The notes: generated by a model from the sequence alone, not told the origin. DNA of 64,000 bases from Thermoplasmata archaeon (GCA_015063165.1 SUSZ01000005.1:1-64000), one strand, 5' to 3'; positions 40,665 through 51,258 are shown, counted from the stretch's first letter. Translations and numbers: made by a program.

Positions 40665-40690
40665 AGAGGGGCTCTGGCCCCTCTATCCGT
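40665..40690 (+). terminator. Terminator-like hairpin after the thermosome gene
   Basis: AGAGGGGC-TCTG-GCCCCTCT hairpin. Confidence 0.5.
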
Positions 40691-40718
40691 TTATCACACC
40701 ACTAAGAAGGCAGGACCG

Positions 40719-41255
40719 ATGACTGATAAGTCTAGAAAAAAGGATGGCAGCCCCAAGGCCGAAGAGGCAGAGAAGCCTCAGACCGAGGCCGAAGAGGTTG
40801 TCGAGGAGCCCAAGGTCGACCCCCTGGCGGAGGCCGAAGCCAAGGCGGAGAAGTATCTGGACATGGCCAGGAGACTCCAGGCCGATTTCGACAACTACCG
40901 CAAGAGGACCGAGCGCGACAACGCCGAGTTCAAGAAATACGCATGCTCCTCGATCATCACGGACCTACTCGCAGTGGTGGACGACCTGGACCGCGCCCTC
41001 GGGTACGTCAAGGAGGAGAACGACTTCGTGACCGGCATCAGAGGGGTCAGGACGAACCTGATGAAGGTCCTCGAGGCGAACGGCCTCAAGGAGATCCCTG
41101 CCGACGGGGACTTCGATCCCAACTACCACGAAGCGCTGTGCACGGTCGAAGGAGAAGAGGACGACAAAGTGGCCGAGGTGTTCCAGAAAGGATACACCCT
41201 CAACGGCAAGGTGATCAGGTACAGCAAAGTCAAGGTCACCAGAAAAACAGCTTAA
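40719..41255 (+). CDS. grpE: Nucleotide exchange factor GrpE
   Basis: ARRLQADFDNYRKRTERDN... and FDPNYHEALCTVEGEEDDKVAEVFQKGYTLNGKVIRYSKVKV; directly upstream of dnaK. Confidence 0.95.
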   Translation: MTDKSRKKDGSPKAEEAEKPQTEAEEVVEEPKVDPLAEAEAKAEKYLDMARRLQADFDNYRKRTERDNAEFKKYACSSIITDLLAVVDDLDRALGYVKEENDFVTGIRGVRTNLMKVLEANGLKEIPADGDFDPNYHEALCTVEGEEDDKVAEVFQKGYTLNGKVIRYSKVKVTRKTA

Positions 41256-41275
41256 AAGAAGAAAGGTGAGCAGAA

Positions 41276-43141
41276 ATGTCAAGAATAATAGGAATTGATC
41301 TTGGAACAAGCAACTCGGCCGCCTCTATCATGGAAGGCGGAAGGCCTACAATGATTCCCAGCGCCGAGGGTACCAGCGTCGGCGGGAAGTCGTTCCCATC
41401 ATACGTAGCATTCACTAAGGACGGACAGCTCCTCGTCGGAGAGCCCGCGAGAAGGCAGGCCGTCAGCAACCCCGACGGAACCATCAAGAACGTCAAGAGG
41501 AAGATGGGGTCCAACGAGAAGGTCACCGCTCTCGGAAAAGAGTACACCCCTCAGCAGATCTCCGCTTTCATCCTGCAGAAGATCAAGAGGGACGCGGAGT
41601 CCTTCCTCGCCGACACCGTCGACAAAGCGGTCATCACCGTCCCCGCATACTTCAACGACAACCAGAGGCAGGCCACCAAGGACGCCGGAGCCATCGCAGG
41701 GCTGGACGTCGTCCGTATCATCAACGAGCCCACCGCCGCCGCTCTCGCCTACGGACTGGACAAGTCCGACGTCGAGCAGAAGATCCTCGTGTTCGACCTC
41801 GGAGGAGGAACCCTCGATGTCACCATCATGGACTTCAGCGACGGAGTGTTCGAGGTCCTGTCCACCTCCGGAGACACCCAGCTGGGAGGATCCGACATGG
41901 ACGAGGCCATCACCAAGTACGTCATCGGAGAGTTCCAGAAGGAGACCGGAATCGACCTCTACAAGGACAACATGGCGTTCTGGAGGGTCAGAGAGGCCTG
42001 CGAGAAGGCCAAGATCGAGCTGTCCAACACGATGCAGACCGAGATCAACCTCCCCTACATCTCCGCGGACGCTTCCGGACCCAAGCACCTGATCCAGACC
42101 CTGACCCGCGCCAAGCTCGAGGAGCTCGTGGAGCCCATCGTCTCCAGGTGCAAGCAGTCCATCGTCCAGGCAATCAACGACGCCCATCTGACCAACGACA
42201 AGATCGACAAGATCATCATGGTCGGCGGACCCACCAGGATGCCTATCGTCCAGAACTTCGTCGAGAGCATCGTCGGACCCAAGATCCAGCGCGGAATCGA
42301 CCCTATGGAGTGCGTCTCCATGGGAGCCGCGGTCCAGGGAGCCGTTCTCGCAGGAGAGGTCAAGGACGTCCTTCTGCTGGATGTCACCCCGCTGTCCCTC
42401 GGAATCGAGACCCTCGGAGGAGTCTCCACCAAGCTGATCGAGAGGAACACCACGATCCCCACCAAGAAATCCCAGGTGTTCTCCACCGCGGTCGACAACC
42501 AGCCCTCGGTCGAGATCAACGTCGTCCAGGGAGAGAGGCCCATGGCGGCTGACAACACCTCCCTCGGAAGATTCATCCTCGACGGAATACCCCCGGCACG
42601 CCGCGGAATCCCTCAGATCGAGGTCACCTTCGACATCGACGCCAACGGTATCATCAACGTCTCCGCGAAGGACAAGGGAACCGGAAAGGAGCAGAAGATC
42701 ACCATCGCATCCTCCAACAAGCTCAGCCAGGACGAGATCGACGCCATGGTCAAGCAGGCCGAGCAGTTCGCCGACGCGGACAAGAAGAAGATGGAGCTCG
42801 TCGAGGTCCACAACCAGGCCGAGACCAGTGTCTACACCGTCCGCAAGACCCTCGACGAGCTCGGAGAGAAGGTCACCCAGCAGGAGAGGGCTTCCATCGA
42901 GGCCGCCGTCAGCGACCTGGAGGCCGCCAACAAGACCGACAGCGTCGACGACATCAAGGCGAAGATCGACGCTCTGATGAAGGCCATGGAGCCCGTCAGC
43001 CAGAGGATTTACGCCGAGGCGTCCAAGCAGCAGCAGGAGCCCCCCAAGGGAGCCGGCGGAGCGGGAAGCACCGGACAGGCCTCCCAGGAATCCGCGAAGG
43101 GCGACTACGTCGATGCAGACTACAAGATCGTCGACGACTGA
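41276..43141 (+). CDS. dnaK: Molecular chaperone DnaK
   Basis: [19 protein letters not shown], full NBD/SBD with C-terminal lid. Confidence 0.98.
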   Translation: MSRIIGIDLGTSNSAASIMEGGRPTMIPSAEGTSVGGKSFPSYVAFTKDGQLLVGEPARRQAVSNPDGTIKNVKRKMGSNEKVTALGKEYTPQQISAFILQKIKRDAESFLADTVDKAVITVPAYFNDNQRQATKDAGAIAGLDVVRIINEPTAAALAYGLDKSDVEQKILVFDLGGGTLDVTIMDFSDGVFEVLSTSGDTQLGGSDMDEAITKYVIGEFQKETGIDLYKDNMAFWRVREACEKAKIELSNTMQTEINLPYISADASGPKHLIQTLTRAKLEELVEPIVSRCKQSIVQAINDAHLTNDKIDKIIMVGGPTRMPIVQNFVESIVGPKIQRGIDPMECVSMGAAVQGAVLAGEVKDVLLLDVTPLSLGIETLGGVSTKLIERNTTIPTKKSQVFSTAVDNQPSVEINVVQGERPMAADNTSLGRFILDGIPPARRGIPQIEVTFDIDANGIINVSAKDKGTGKEQKITIASSNKLSQDEIDAMVKQAEQFADADKKKMELVEVHNQAETSVYTVRKTLDELGEKVTQQERASIEAAVSDLEAANKTDSVDDIKAKIDALMKAMEPVSQRIYAEASKQQQEPPKGAGGAGSTGQASQESAKGDYVDADYKIVDD

Positions 43142-43155
43142 AGGAGGAATCCGAA

Positions 43156-44304
43156 ATGCCGAGAGACTACTATGAGGTGCTCGGGGTCGACAAGAACGCC
43201 GACGCCGACACCATCAAGAAGGCCTACAGGAGCCTGGCGAAGAAGTACCACCCTGACGTCTCCACCGAGCCCAAGGACGTGGCCGAAGCCAAGTTCAAGG
43301 AGATCTCCGAGGCCTACGAGGTTCTCTCGGACCCGGAGAAAAGGAGCCTGTACGACCAGTACGGTTTCGACGGAGTGAAGCAGCAGTTCGGACAGGACGG
43401 CTTCACCTGGGACAACTTCACCCGTGCGGACGACATCAGCGACATATTCGGTGATATCTTCGGGGACATCTTCGGAGGAGGCAGGCGCTCCAGGAGTAGC
43501 GGCCGCTCCTCCGCGTCCCAGGGGGAGTCCCTCAGGTACGACCTGGAGGTCACCCTCAAGGACGTGCTCAACGGCAAGAAGGTCAGCATAGACGTGCCCC
43601 ACACCGTCCTCTGCGATCCCTGCAAAGGGACCGGAGGGAAGGACGGGAAGGTCACCACCTGCAAGACCTGCGGCGGACAGGGACAGGTCCAGAGCGTCTC
43701 CAGGACCCCGTTCGGGAACATGGTCTCGGTCAGGGAATGCCCCGACTGCCGCGGAACCGGAAAGAGCTCCGCAGAGAAGTGCCCCCACTGCCGCGGAACC
43801 GGAAGGGTGGAGAAGGAGTCCCATATCGACCTGAACCTCCCCAAGGGAATGGAGGACGGCATGAAGCTCAGGGTCTCCGGAGAGGGAAACGCCGGATACA
43901 ACGGCGGGCCTTCGGGAGACCTGTTCGTGGTCATCCATGTCAAGCAGGACAAGAAGTTCGACCGCGACGGCACGAACCTCTGGACGGGCATCGTCACCAC
44001 CTATCCCAAGCTCGTGCTGGGAGGGGAGGAGACCGTCGAGACCCTCGAAGGGGAGAAGGCGGTGCTCACCATCCCGCCTGGAACCCAGGTCGGGACCGTG
44101 CTCAGGATCTCCAACAAGGGGCTTCCCAGGCTCAACTCTTCCAGCAGGGGCGACCTTCTGGTCAGGGTCACCATCGAGGTGCCCAAGAAGGTCTCCGAGG
44201 AGGAGCGCGAGATGCTCGTGAAGCTCGACAAGACCGCTGGAAGCGGCACCAAATCCAAGAAGAAGTCCGGCATCCGCAAGAAGCTGGACGAGATCATAAA
44301 CTGA
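43156..44304 (+). CDS. dnaJ: Molecular chaperone DnaJ
   Basis: J-domain with HPD ([12 protein letters not shown]), G-rich region and four CxxCxGxG zinc motifs. Confidence 0.98.
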   Translation: MPRDYYEVLGVDKNADADTIKKAYRSLAKKYHPDVSTEPKDVAEAKFKEISEAYEVLSDPEKRSLYDQYGFDGVKQQFGQDGFTWDNFTRADDISDIFGDIFGDIFGGGRRSRSSGRSSASQGESLRYDLEVTLKDVLNGKKVSIDVPHTVLCDPCKGTGGKDGKVTTCKTCGGQGQVQSVSRTPFGNMVSVRECPDCRGTGKSSAEKCPHCRGTGRVEKESHIDLNLPKGMEDGMKLRVSGEGNAGYNGGPSGDLFVVIHVKQDKKFDRDGTNLWTGIVTTYPKLVLGGEETVETLEGEKAVLTIPPGTQVGTVLRISNKGLPRLNSSSRGDLLVRVTIEVPKKVSEEEREMLVKLDKTAGSGTKSKKKSGIRKKLDEIIN

Positions 44305-44313
44305 TCCGGAGCC

Positions 44314-44350
44314 AGGGCGGCAGAGCGCGTGCCGTCCCTCCGTTTTTTTT
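44314..44350 (+). terminator. Terminator after dnaJ
   Basis: AGGGCGGC...GCCGTCCCT hairpin followed by TTTTTTTT. Confidence 0.65.
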
Positions 44351-44368
44351 CATTCCGAGAGGTCTTAC

Positions 44369-44902
44369 ATGCTCGACAGGGCTCTCGTCGTAGTCGATAT
44401 GCAGAACGACTTCGTCTACGGTCCTCTCGGGAACGAGGACTGCCGTTCCGCCGTGAAGGATGTCGTGGACGTCATAACGAACGGAGGCTTCGGCCTTATC
44501 GTGGTCACCATGGACACCCATGACGAGGACTATCTCTCCACACAGGAGGGCATCAGGCTCCCCGTGGAGCACTGCATAGAGGGCACAGAGGGCTGGGAGC
44601 TCGTCCCGGACGTGGAAGTCGTCCTCGAAGAGTCCGGCGCCGAGGTGGTCACGGTCAGGAAGGGCGTGTTCGGAAGCGTGGACCTCCCCGGGATAATCGC
44701 ATCCCGCTGCAAGGAGGACGCCGAGGTGTATTTCGTCGGCGTCTGCACCGACATCTGCGTGGTGAGCAACGCCGTGATGCTGAGGTCCGTCTGCCCGGAG
44801 ATGAGGATCTCCGTGATATCCCGCGCATGCGCAGGGTCGTCCAGACAGCGCCACGAGGCCGCCCTGGACACGATGAGGTCCTGCCAGATAGACGTGGTCT
44901 GA
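44369..44902 (+). CDS. Isochorismatase/nicotinamidase family cysteine hydrolase
   Basis: ALVVVDMQNDFV..., VTMDTHDEDY, YFVGVCTDICVVSNAVMLRS (catalytic Cys). Confidence 0.9.
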   Translation: MLDRALVVVDMQNDFVYGPLGNEDCRSAVKDVVDVITNGGFGLIVVTMDTHDEDYLSTQEGIRLPVEHCIEGTEGWELVPDVEVVLEESGAEVVTVRKGVFGSVDLPGIIASRCKEDAEVYFVGVCTDICVVSNAVMLRSVCPEMRISVISRACAGSSRQRHEAALDTMRSCQIDVV

Positions 44903-44921
44903 GTCGTCACGAATTGAGAAA

Positions 44922-45006
44922 TGGCGCCGAGGGAGAGATTCGAACTCCCGAGGATTGCTCCAGCGGTTTTCGAGACCGCCGCCATACCGGGCTTGGCTAC
45001 CTCGGC
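44922..45006 (-). tRNA. tRNA-Ser (anticodon CGA), CCA encoded
   Basis: Reverse complement GCCGAGGTAGCCAAGCCCGGTATGGCGGCGGTCTCGAAAACCGCTGGAGCAATCCTCGGGAGTTCGAATCTCTCCCTCGGCGCCA; long variable arm, anticodon loop CTCGAAA. Confidence 0.92.
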
Positions 45007-45059
45007 CTGTTCGCGCCTATAGGATTAGATTATTTAATGTCTTTGTCAATCGCCAGTTT

Positions 45060-46376
45060 ATGCCCGATGTGGTCTCAGAGATTAAAGGTGCGAAGGAGGC
45101 GTCCATCGCGATGTCCGTCCTGTCCACCGAAACGAAGGATTCCGCCCTGGAAGCCATGGCGAAGGCCTTGGATTTCAACAGGAAAGCCATCCTGGAAGCC
45201 AATTCCAAAGACATGGCGGCAGCCCAGGCTATGCTCGACAGCGGCGAGATCTCCAAGTCGATGTACAAGAGGGTGAAGATAGACGACACCAAGATCGACG
45301 GCATGATCGCTGGAATCAGGGACGTCATCGGCCTGAAGGACCCGGTCGGAGAGACCATGTCCGCTCTGGACCTGGACGACGGGCTGACCTTGTACCAGAT
45401 CCGCTGCCCCATAGGGATGCTCGGGGTCATCTTCGAGTCCCGTCCCGACGTGGTGCCCCAGATCATGTCTCTGTGCCTCAAATCGGGCAACTCCGTGGCA
45501 TTCAAAGGCGGCAGGGAGGCTCTGGAGTCCATACGCTCGCTGTTCAACATCCTGAGGGATGCGGCCGCAGGCGCGGGAGTCCCCAAGGAGGCGTTCGTCC
45601 TGATGGAGTCCAGGTCCGACATCGATTCGATCCTGGGCCTCCACGATTACATCGATCTCCTCATCCCCAGGGGATCTAACGCTTTCGTACAGTACATCCA
45701 GACGCACACCAAGATCCCCGTGCTCGGGCATGCCGCGGGAATCTGCCATGTGTACGTCGATTCCGACTGCGACATCGAGATGGCATCTCAGGTGGTCCTC
45801 GACTCCAAGATTCAGTATCCTGCCGTCTGCAACGCCACGGAGACGCTTCTTGTGGATTCCGCTGTCGCAGACAGGTTCCTTCCCAAGATGCTGAAGATGT
45901 TCGCCGACAACGGCGTGGAGGTCAGAGGGGACGAAAGGGTCTGCAAGACCTGTCCTTCCGCGATCCCCGCCTCCGAAGAGGACTGGAACACCGAGTACGG
46001 CGACCTCATCATATCCGTGAAGGTTGTCGATTCCCTGCAGGAAGCCATCGCTTTCATCAACTCTCACAGCTCCCATCACACCGACGCCATCATGACCTCC
46101 GACATGAAGAAGGCCGCGGCATTCGCCAAGATGGTGGACTCGGCAGACGTCTTCGTCAACGCGTCCACCCGCTTCGCTGACGGTTACAGGTTCGGAAAAG
46201 GGGCCGAGGTCGGCATAAGCACCAACAAGATCCATTCCCGTGGTCCTGTGGGCATGGAGGGGCTGATGATCTACAAGTACGTCCTGATCGGGAACGGACA
46301 GGTCGTCAAGGAATACGTCGGAAAGGACGCTAAGCCTTTCAAGCACACGCCTTCGGAGAAGGAGTATCCGTTCTGA
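45060..46376 (+). CDS. proA: Glutamate-5-semialdehyde dehydrogenase
   Basis: IRCPIGMLGVIFESRPDVVPQIMSLCLKSGNSVAFKGGREA and VNASTRFADGYRFGKGAEVGISTNKIHSRGPVGMEGL. Confidence 0.95.
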   Translation: MPDVVSEIKGAKEASIAMSVLSTETKDSALEAMAKALDFNRKAILEANSKDMAAAQAMLDSGEISKSMYKRVKIDDTKIDGMIAGIRDVIGLKDPVGETMSALDLDDGLTLYQIRCPIGMLGVIFESRPDVVPQIMSLCLKSGNSVAFKGGREALESIRSLFNILRDAAAGAGVPKEAFVLMESRSDIDSILGLHDYIDLLIPRGSNAFVQYIQTHTKIPVLGHAAGICHVYVDSDCDIEMASQVVLDSKIQYPAVCNATETLLVDSAVADRFLPKMLKMFADNGVEVRGDERVCKTCPSAIPASEEDWNTEYGDLIISVKVVDSLQEAIAFINSHSSHHTDAIMTSDMKKAAAFAKMVDSADVFVNASTRFADGYRFGKGAEVGISTNKIHSRGPVGMEGLMIYKYVLIGNGQVVKEYVGKDAKPFKHTPSEKEYPF

Positions 46377-46384
46377 GGGATGGC

Positions 46385-47503
46385 ATGTCGGAGAGGAAGG
46401 AGCTTCTGGGAGACGTCAGGCGCGTCGTCGTCAAGATAGGCACCACGTCCCTGATCAAGGACGGGGCGGTGTCGAAGGATTTCATGGACTCGGTGGCGGA
46501 TCAGGTCTCCCGTCTGAGGGAGGAGGGCCGCCAGGTCCTTATCGTGACGTCCGGAGCCGTAGGCATCGGGTTGAAGGCCATGGGGGTGAAGCCCAAGCCC
46601 AAGGAGATGCCTATAAGGCAGGCCGCGGCCTCCGTAGGCCAGAGCATCCTGATGCAGAAGTGGTCCGAGAGCTTCCAGAAGCATGGGATACTGGTGGCCC
46701 AGATCCTCATGACATTCGACGTCTACTCCGACAGGGACAGCGCCAACAACCTCAACAACACGGTCGAGTCCCTTCTGGACAACTCGGTGGTTCCCATAAT
46801 CAACGAGAACGACGCCGTGTGCATCAACGAGATCAAGTTCGGAGACAACGACACCCTGTCGGCCATCGTCGCCAGCAGGACCGATTCCGATCTCCTGGTG
46901 ATACTCTCGGACATCGACGGCCTCTATGACAGCAACCCCCGCGAGAACAAGGACGCCAAGTTCATCCCTGTGGTGACCAAGATAGACGAAACCGTCAAGG
47001 CCATGGCAGGCGGGACCGGCTCCGGCTTCGGGACCGGAGGCATGAAGACCAAGATCGAAGCCGCCATGATCTGCAGGGATGCCGGATGCAATATGATAAT
47101 CGCCTCCAGCAGCGTCTACGGGGCCGTCTACCGTACCGTGGCGGGAGACGACGTGGGAACTCTGTTCGTCTCCGGAGACGAGGTCCCCAAGAAGCGCAGA
47201 TGGATAAAATCGGCTCACGCCGGCGGTCGCATAACAATCGACAAGGGCGCCGAGAAGGCCGTCCTCGATCATAAGTCGCTCCTGCCCGTTGGGATACGCA
47301 AGGTCGAAGGCGAGTTCAAGAAGGGCGAGGTGGTTGACATAGTGTGCGACGGAGCGGTCATAGCCAAAGGCTCCCCCAGCTACAGCTCCAAGGAGCTCTC
47401 GGCCATCGCAGGGAAGCATAGCGAGGAGATCGAGAAGATCCTCGGCTACAGGCTGCACGCCGATGCAATCCTCTCGGAGAACATCGCGCTTCTGATAATC
47501 TGA
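46385..47503 (+). CDS. proB: Glutamate 5-kinase
   Basis: RRVVVKIGTTSLIKDGAV..., IVTSGAVGIGLKAMG, NENDAVCINEIKFGDNDTLSA; C-terminal PUA-like region. Confidence 0.95.
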   Translation: MSERKELLGDVRRVVVKIGTTSLIKDGAVSKDFMDSVADQVSRLREEGRQVLIVTSGAVGIGLKAMGVKPKPKEMPIRQAAASVGQSILMQKWSESFQKHGILVAQILMTFDVYSDRDSANNLNNTVESLLDNSVVPIINENDAVCINEIKFGDNDTLSAIVASRTDSDLLVILSDIDGLYDSNPRENKDAKFIPVVTKIDETVKAMAGGTGSGFGTGGMKTKIEAAMICRDAGCNMIIASSSVYGAVYRTVAGDDVGTLFVSGDEVPKKRRWIKSAHAGGRITIDKGAEKAVLDHKSLLPVGIRKVEGEFKKGEVVDIVCDGAVIAKGSPSYSSKELSAIAGKHSEEIEKILGYRLHADAILSENIALLII

Positions 47504-47511
47504 ATAAAAAG

Positions 47512-47530
47512 ACGGGGGGTTCGCCCCCGT
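47512..47530 (+). terminator. Hairpin after proB
   Basis: ACGGGGG-GTTCG-CCCCCGT. Confidence 0.5.
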
Positions 47531-47538
47531 AAATCGTT

Positions 47539-47763
47539 TCATTGCTTCTTCTGGGAATAGTCCTTCTCGTGGATCTTCCCGTACTCGTCGTTGTCCCTCT
47601 TCGTGATGAGCTGGTAGAAGATAGCTATCACGACGAACCCTATCAACAGAGGGATGAACGCCAGGTTCACGTCGTCGGTGTGCCTCTCGATGTATGCCAT
47701 GGAGATTCCGAGCGCGACGGCGATCAGGCCTACTACGGCGATTGCGTTGCTTATCGGCTTCAT
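47539..47763 (-). CDS. Small two-TM protein next to the AGCS symporter
   Basis: MKPISNAIAVVGLIAVALGISMAYIERHTDDVNLAFIPLLIGFVVIAIFYQLITKRDNDEYGKIHEKDYSQKKQ; 4 bp downstream of the symporter. Confidence 0.75.
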   Translation of the reverse strand: MKPISNAIAVVGLIAVALGISMAYIERHTDDVNLAFIPLLIGFVVIAIFYQLITKRDNDEYGKIHEKDYSQKKQ

Positions 47764-47767
47764 GATA

Positions 47768-49237
47768 TCATCTCCACTCCGTGACTCCGCTCGAGTCCGA
47801 AAGGATGTCCTTGTGGAACTCGGGCTCTTCGATTCCGGCCTTCTTCTGGTTGCGCCAGTCCGCATAGGCTTCGAACACCTGCCTGCTGAGCAGCGCGACG
47901 ATGACCATGTTGACCGAAGCCATCGCCGCCATGAACGTGTCGCTGATGTCGTCCACGACGGTGACGTCCGCGATGATCGCGGCGACGAGCGCCGAGACGA
48001 TGACGATGATGCGCACGAGGTTGATGGTGACCTTGCTGTCCTTGATGAACCTGGCGTTGGACTCGCTCATGGTGTAGTATCCGATCATGCTGGTGAAAGC
48101 GAAGATGAACATGAACACCGCGATGATGTAGTTGGCGGCCTCTCCCATGGGAGTGCTGCTGATGACATCCTGGACGAGGACCGATCCCTTGTCTCCGAAG
48201 GCCATGATGGAGTCGAAGCTGCCGTAGGACAGGATGACGAGGGCAGTGACGGTACAGACCAAGAGGGTATCGACGAGGACACCGAAGGACTGGATCTTTC
48301 CTTGCTTGACGGGGTGCTTGATGTCGGAGGTCGCAGCGACGTTGGCGATGGAACCCAGACCAGCCTCGTTGGAGAACACTCCTCTCTTCAGACCGGTGAT
48401 GATGATCGTACCGATTCCACCACCGATTATGCTGGGGATGTCGAACGCGTTGGCGAAGATCATTCCGATGGCGTTTCCGAGGTTCTCTACGTTGAAAGCC
48501 ATGGCGATGATGGCGAAGATGATCCAGAGGACCGCCATGATGGGGACGACGGTGGAAGAGAACTTTCCAATCAGCTTGAATCCGCCGAACACCAGGACCG
48601 AGGCGATGGCCGCGATGATGACCGCGAAGATCATGTGGTTGTTCTCGAAGTCGAACGCTCCGCAGAGCGCGTTGGATGCGTTGCAGGACTGGACCATGAC
48701 GAACCCGACTCCGAAAGTCAGGACGAGCAGCATGGCGACGAAGATTCCGAGCTTTCTGCTCTTGAGTCCCTTCGTCGCATAATATGCGGGCCCTCCGTGA
48801 TAGCCGCCGTCGGTCTTCTGCTCCTTGTAGATCTGCGCCAGGACGGATTCCATGAAGCTGCTCGCGGAACCGATGATGGCGAAGATCCACATCCAGAACA
48901 CAGCACCGGGTCCTCCGGTGACTATAGCTGTGGCCACTCCGGCGATGTTTCCTACACCGATACGAGCGCCCATGCTGATGCAGAACGCTTCGAACGACGA
49001 CAGCTTCTTCTTTCCTTTCCCTTCGCTGACACCTGACAGCGCCAGCTTGGCGTTGCGCCCCAGGTGTGTGATCTGGATGCCCTTCAGCTTGATGGTGAAG
49101 ACGATGCCCAGACCGATGAGGAAGACGAATGCGATGCGCCAGAAGTAAGCGTTCCAGACGCAGACCATTCCGTCTATTGCCGTGATTAGGTCGACCATTT
49201 TATCTCTCCCCATGCTCAGCATGAGTGATTGCTCCAT
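47768..49237 (-). CDS. Alanine/glycine:cation symporter (AGCS family)
   Basis: GARIGVGNIAGVATAIVTGGPGAVFWMW..., VLAQIYKEQKTDGGYHGGPAYYATKGLKSRKLG, FSNEAGLGSIANVAAT. Confidence 0.93.
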   Translation of the reverse strand: MEQSLMLSMGRDKMVDLITAIDGMVCVWNAYFWRIAFVFLIGLGIVFTIKLKGIQITHLGRNAKLALSGVSEGKGKKKLSSFEAFCISMGARIGVGNIAGVATAIVTGGPGAVFWMWIFAIIGSASSFMESVLAQIYKEQKTDGGYHGGPAYYATKGLKSRKLGIFVAMLLVLTFGVGFVMVQSCNASNALCGAFDFENNHMIFAVIIAAIASVLVFGGFKLIGKFSSTVVPIMAVLWIIFAIIAMAFNVENLGNAIGMIFANAFDIPSIIGGGIGTIIITGLKRGVFSNEAGLGSIANVAATSDIKHPVKQGKIQSFGVLVDTLLVCTVTALVILSYGSFDSIMAFGDKGSVLVQDVISSTPMGEAANYIIAVFMFIFAFTSMIGYYTMSESNARFIKDSKVTINLVRIIVIVSALVAAIIADVTVVDDISDTFMAAMASVNMVIVALLSRQVFEAYADWRNQKKAGIEEPEFHKDILSDSSGVTEWR

Positions 49238-49321
49238 GCTCGCCCATACGAAAGACGGACCAGACGCAGCAATTTATGGCTTTACCGTATCTTGACTATC
49301 CTTATAATGATTTTTCACCAG

Positions 49322-49386
49322 TCTACGAATTTCGTAGAAATCAAGTCTAATTTCTAAGATAAAATATGTTTTTTACGAATTTCGTA
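49322..49386. promoter_or_regulatory. Paired palindromic sites upstream of the AGCS symporter
   Basis: TCTACGAATTTCGTAGA (49322-49338) and TACGAATTTCGTA (49374-49386), centres 50 bp apart. Confidence 0.55.
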
Positions 49387-49851
49387 GCAGTTTTCATTTT
49401 GGTACCTTCTATTCATCAATAATTGTCGATTATGCATCCAATCAGAATCCAAACTCGTTCTGTCGAACTGTCGAGGCTTCAGTTTGGACTGCATAGGGGA
49501 TCAAAAGTGCTGCCGACGTTTCGCGTCATCCCGGGCGCAATCCCGATCACGAATCACCGAAGCGATATTGTCTACCATCGGAGGGAACGACCTTTGCCAT
49601 TGGGATCGAAGTCCGGTACGCATAGCGTTCTCGGGAAATGGAATCTAAAAGAGGTGGTCGTCGGCCAGACCTTGTGGGTCGAAGCCTCAGACCGTCCATG
49701 TTATCCTAGTATTGATATTTAAAAATATACACGGAAAACCTGGAATCTTTGCTTGAAACGATGGGTTCCCCCACACCAACGCATCGGAGAACGACTTGAT
49801 TGAGACACAGAAACAAGCAGAAATGACAAGAGTTGGAAGAGAAGAGATGAG

Positions 49852-49925
49852 TGGACCCGGCCGGATTTGAACCGGCGACCTCCGCCATGTCAAGGCGACG
49901 TCATAACCATCTAGACCACGAGTCC
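49852..49925 (-). tRNA. tRNA-Val (anticodon GAC)
   Basis: Reverse complement GGACTCGTGGTCTAGATGGTTATGACGTCGCCTTGACATGGCGGAGGTCGCCGGTTCAAATCCGGCCGGGTCCA; anticodon loop TTGACAT. Confidence 0.9.
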
Positions 49926-49983
49926 GATAAGTGCAGTATAGAGCTGCATTATATAAGGTTTTCCCACAGCCAGCCTTGGCATA

Positions 49984-50289
49984 TCATACCCTGACGACTA
50001 TCTTTCCGTTGGCTTTTCCGCCGTCCAGAACGGTGGGGGTCCTCCCCACGATGTTGTCTGGTCTCGTGAACATGTTCCTGATCCTCTTGGCCACCCGCAC
50101 GGTTTCCTTGGAGGATTCCAACCTGCTGTCCCATGGGATGATGAACGTCGGTTTGAGGACAGTCCTTCGCGACAACTTCGGGATATACATCGGATTCGTG
50201 TCGATGAAGCCGCTGGACCACACGTGAACGGTTCCGACAGGTATTAAGGACGGTTCGCGGTACAGCAGGGCGATGATAACGCTGGGCAT
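49984..50289 (-). CDS. Hypothetical small protein, possibly shorter; overlaps start of kae1
   Basis: ORF ...FIDTNPMYIPKLSRRTVLKPTFIIPWDSRLESSKETVRVAKRIRNMFTRPDNIVGRTPTVLDGGKANGKIVVRV fills an otherwise empty gap; no family recognised. Confidence 0.4.
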   Translation of the reverse strand: MPSVIIALLYREPSLIPVGTVHVWSSGFIDTNPMYIPKLSRRTVLKPTFIIPWDSRLESSKETVRVAKRIRNMFTRPDNIVGRTPTVLDGGKANGKIVVRV

Positions 50290-51256
50290 CGAGGGAACTG
50301 CTCACACGCTGGGCGTAGGGATTGTCGATTCGGACTGCAAGGTCTATGCTAACGAGATCGACATGTTCAAGCCCCCGACCGGAGGCCTCCATCCGAGGGA
50401 GGTGGCCAACCACCATGCGGATGTCGTCGCCCGCGTCATATCGGAAGCCCTCGACAAGGCGGGGATGACGCCCAAGGACATCGATCTGGTGTCTTTCTCC
50501 ATGGGTCCAGGCCTCGGGCCGTGCCTTCGCATAGCGGCTACAGCAGCCCGCGCCTTGTCCGGATACCTGAAAGTCCCCATCGTCGGCGTGAACCATTGCA
50601 TAGCGCACATCGAGATCGGACGCGCCCAGACCGGATGCACCGATCCGGCTCTTCTGTACGCATCGGGAGGCAACACCCAGGTGATAGCCTACTCCGAAGG
50701 CCGCTACCGGATCTTCGGCGAGACCCAGGACATCGGGATAGGCAACATGCTGGACAAGCTCGGGAGGGACCTCGGGATGGGGTTCTACGCCGGCCCCGTC
50801 TTCGAGAAGCTCGCCAAGGAGGGGGACAAGTACTACGAGCTCCCGTACTCCGTCAAAGGCATGGATGTGGCTTTCTCGGGCCTCATGACCGCCGCCCTGG
50901 CGCTTCACAAGAAGGGCGTCCGTCTGGAGGACATCGCGCTCTCCGTGCAGGAGACAGCGTATGCGATGCTCACGGAGGTCACCGAGCGCGCCATGGCCCA
51001 CATAGGCAAGGACGAGGTCCTTCTGGGAGGAGGAGTCGTCCAGAACATGCGTCTGAGGGAGATGGTGGCCGACATGGCCCACGAGAGGGGAGCCGAGATG
51101 TTCGTTCCCGACCGCAGGTTCTGCATGGACAACGGCGCCATGATAGCCTGGCTCGGCAGCGAGATGTATTCTTCGGGGGTCAGGATGGACGTCTCAGACA
51201 CGGCGGTGATGCAGAGGTTCAGGACCGACGAGGTCGAGGTAACCTGGAGAAGCTGA
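50273..51256 (+). CDS. kae1: tRNA N6-adenosine threonylcarbamoyltransferase Kae1 (stand-alone)
   Basis: MITLGIEGTAHTLGVGIVDSD..., HPREVANHHADVV, NHCIAHIEIGR, LYASGGNTQVIAY, MCMDNGAMIAW-type end; no Bud32 kinase fusion. Confidence 0.95.
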   Translation: MITLGIEGTAHTLGVGIVDSDCKVYANEIDMFKPPTGGLHPREVANHHADVVARVISEALDKAGMTPKDIDLVSFSMGPGLGPCLRIAATAARALSGYLKVPIVGVNHCIAHIEIGRAQTGCTDPALLYASGGNTQVIAYSEGRYRIFGETQDIGIGNMLDKLGRDLGMGFYAGPVFEKLAKEGDKYYELPYSVKGMDVAFSGLMTAALALHKKGVRLEDIALSVQETAYAMLTEVTERAMAHIGKDEVLLGGGVVQNMRLREMVADMAHERGAEMFVPDRRFCMDNGAMIAWLGSEMYSSGVRMDVSDTAVMQRFRTDEVEVTWRS

Positions 51257-51258
51257 GC

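Noticed and set aside
49400-49850. Possible structured RNA in the symporter/tRNA-Val gap
   Set aside because: No convincing long stem or known motif could be drawn by hand.
49984-50289. Assignment of this small ORF as SRP19
   Set aside because: A weak C-terminal resemblance only (..GKIVVRV); the core SRP19 pattern could not be aligned by eye.
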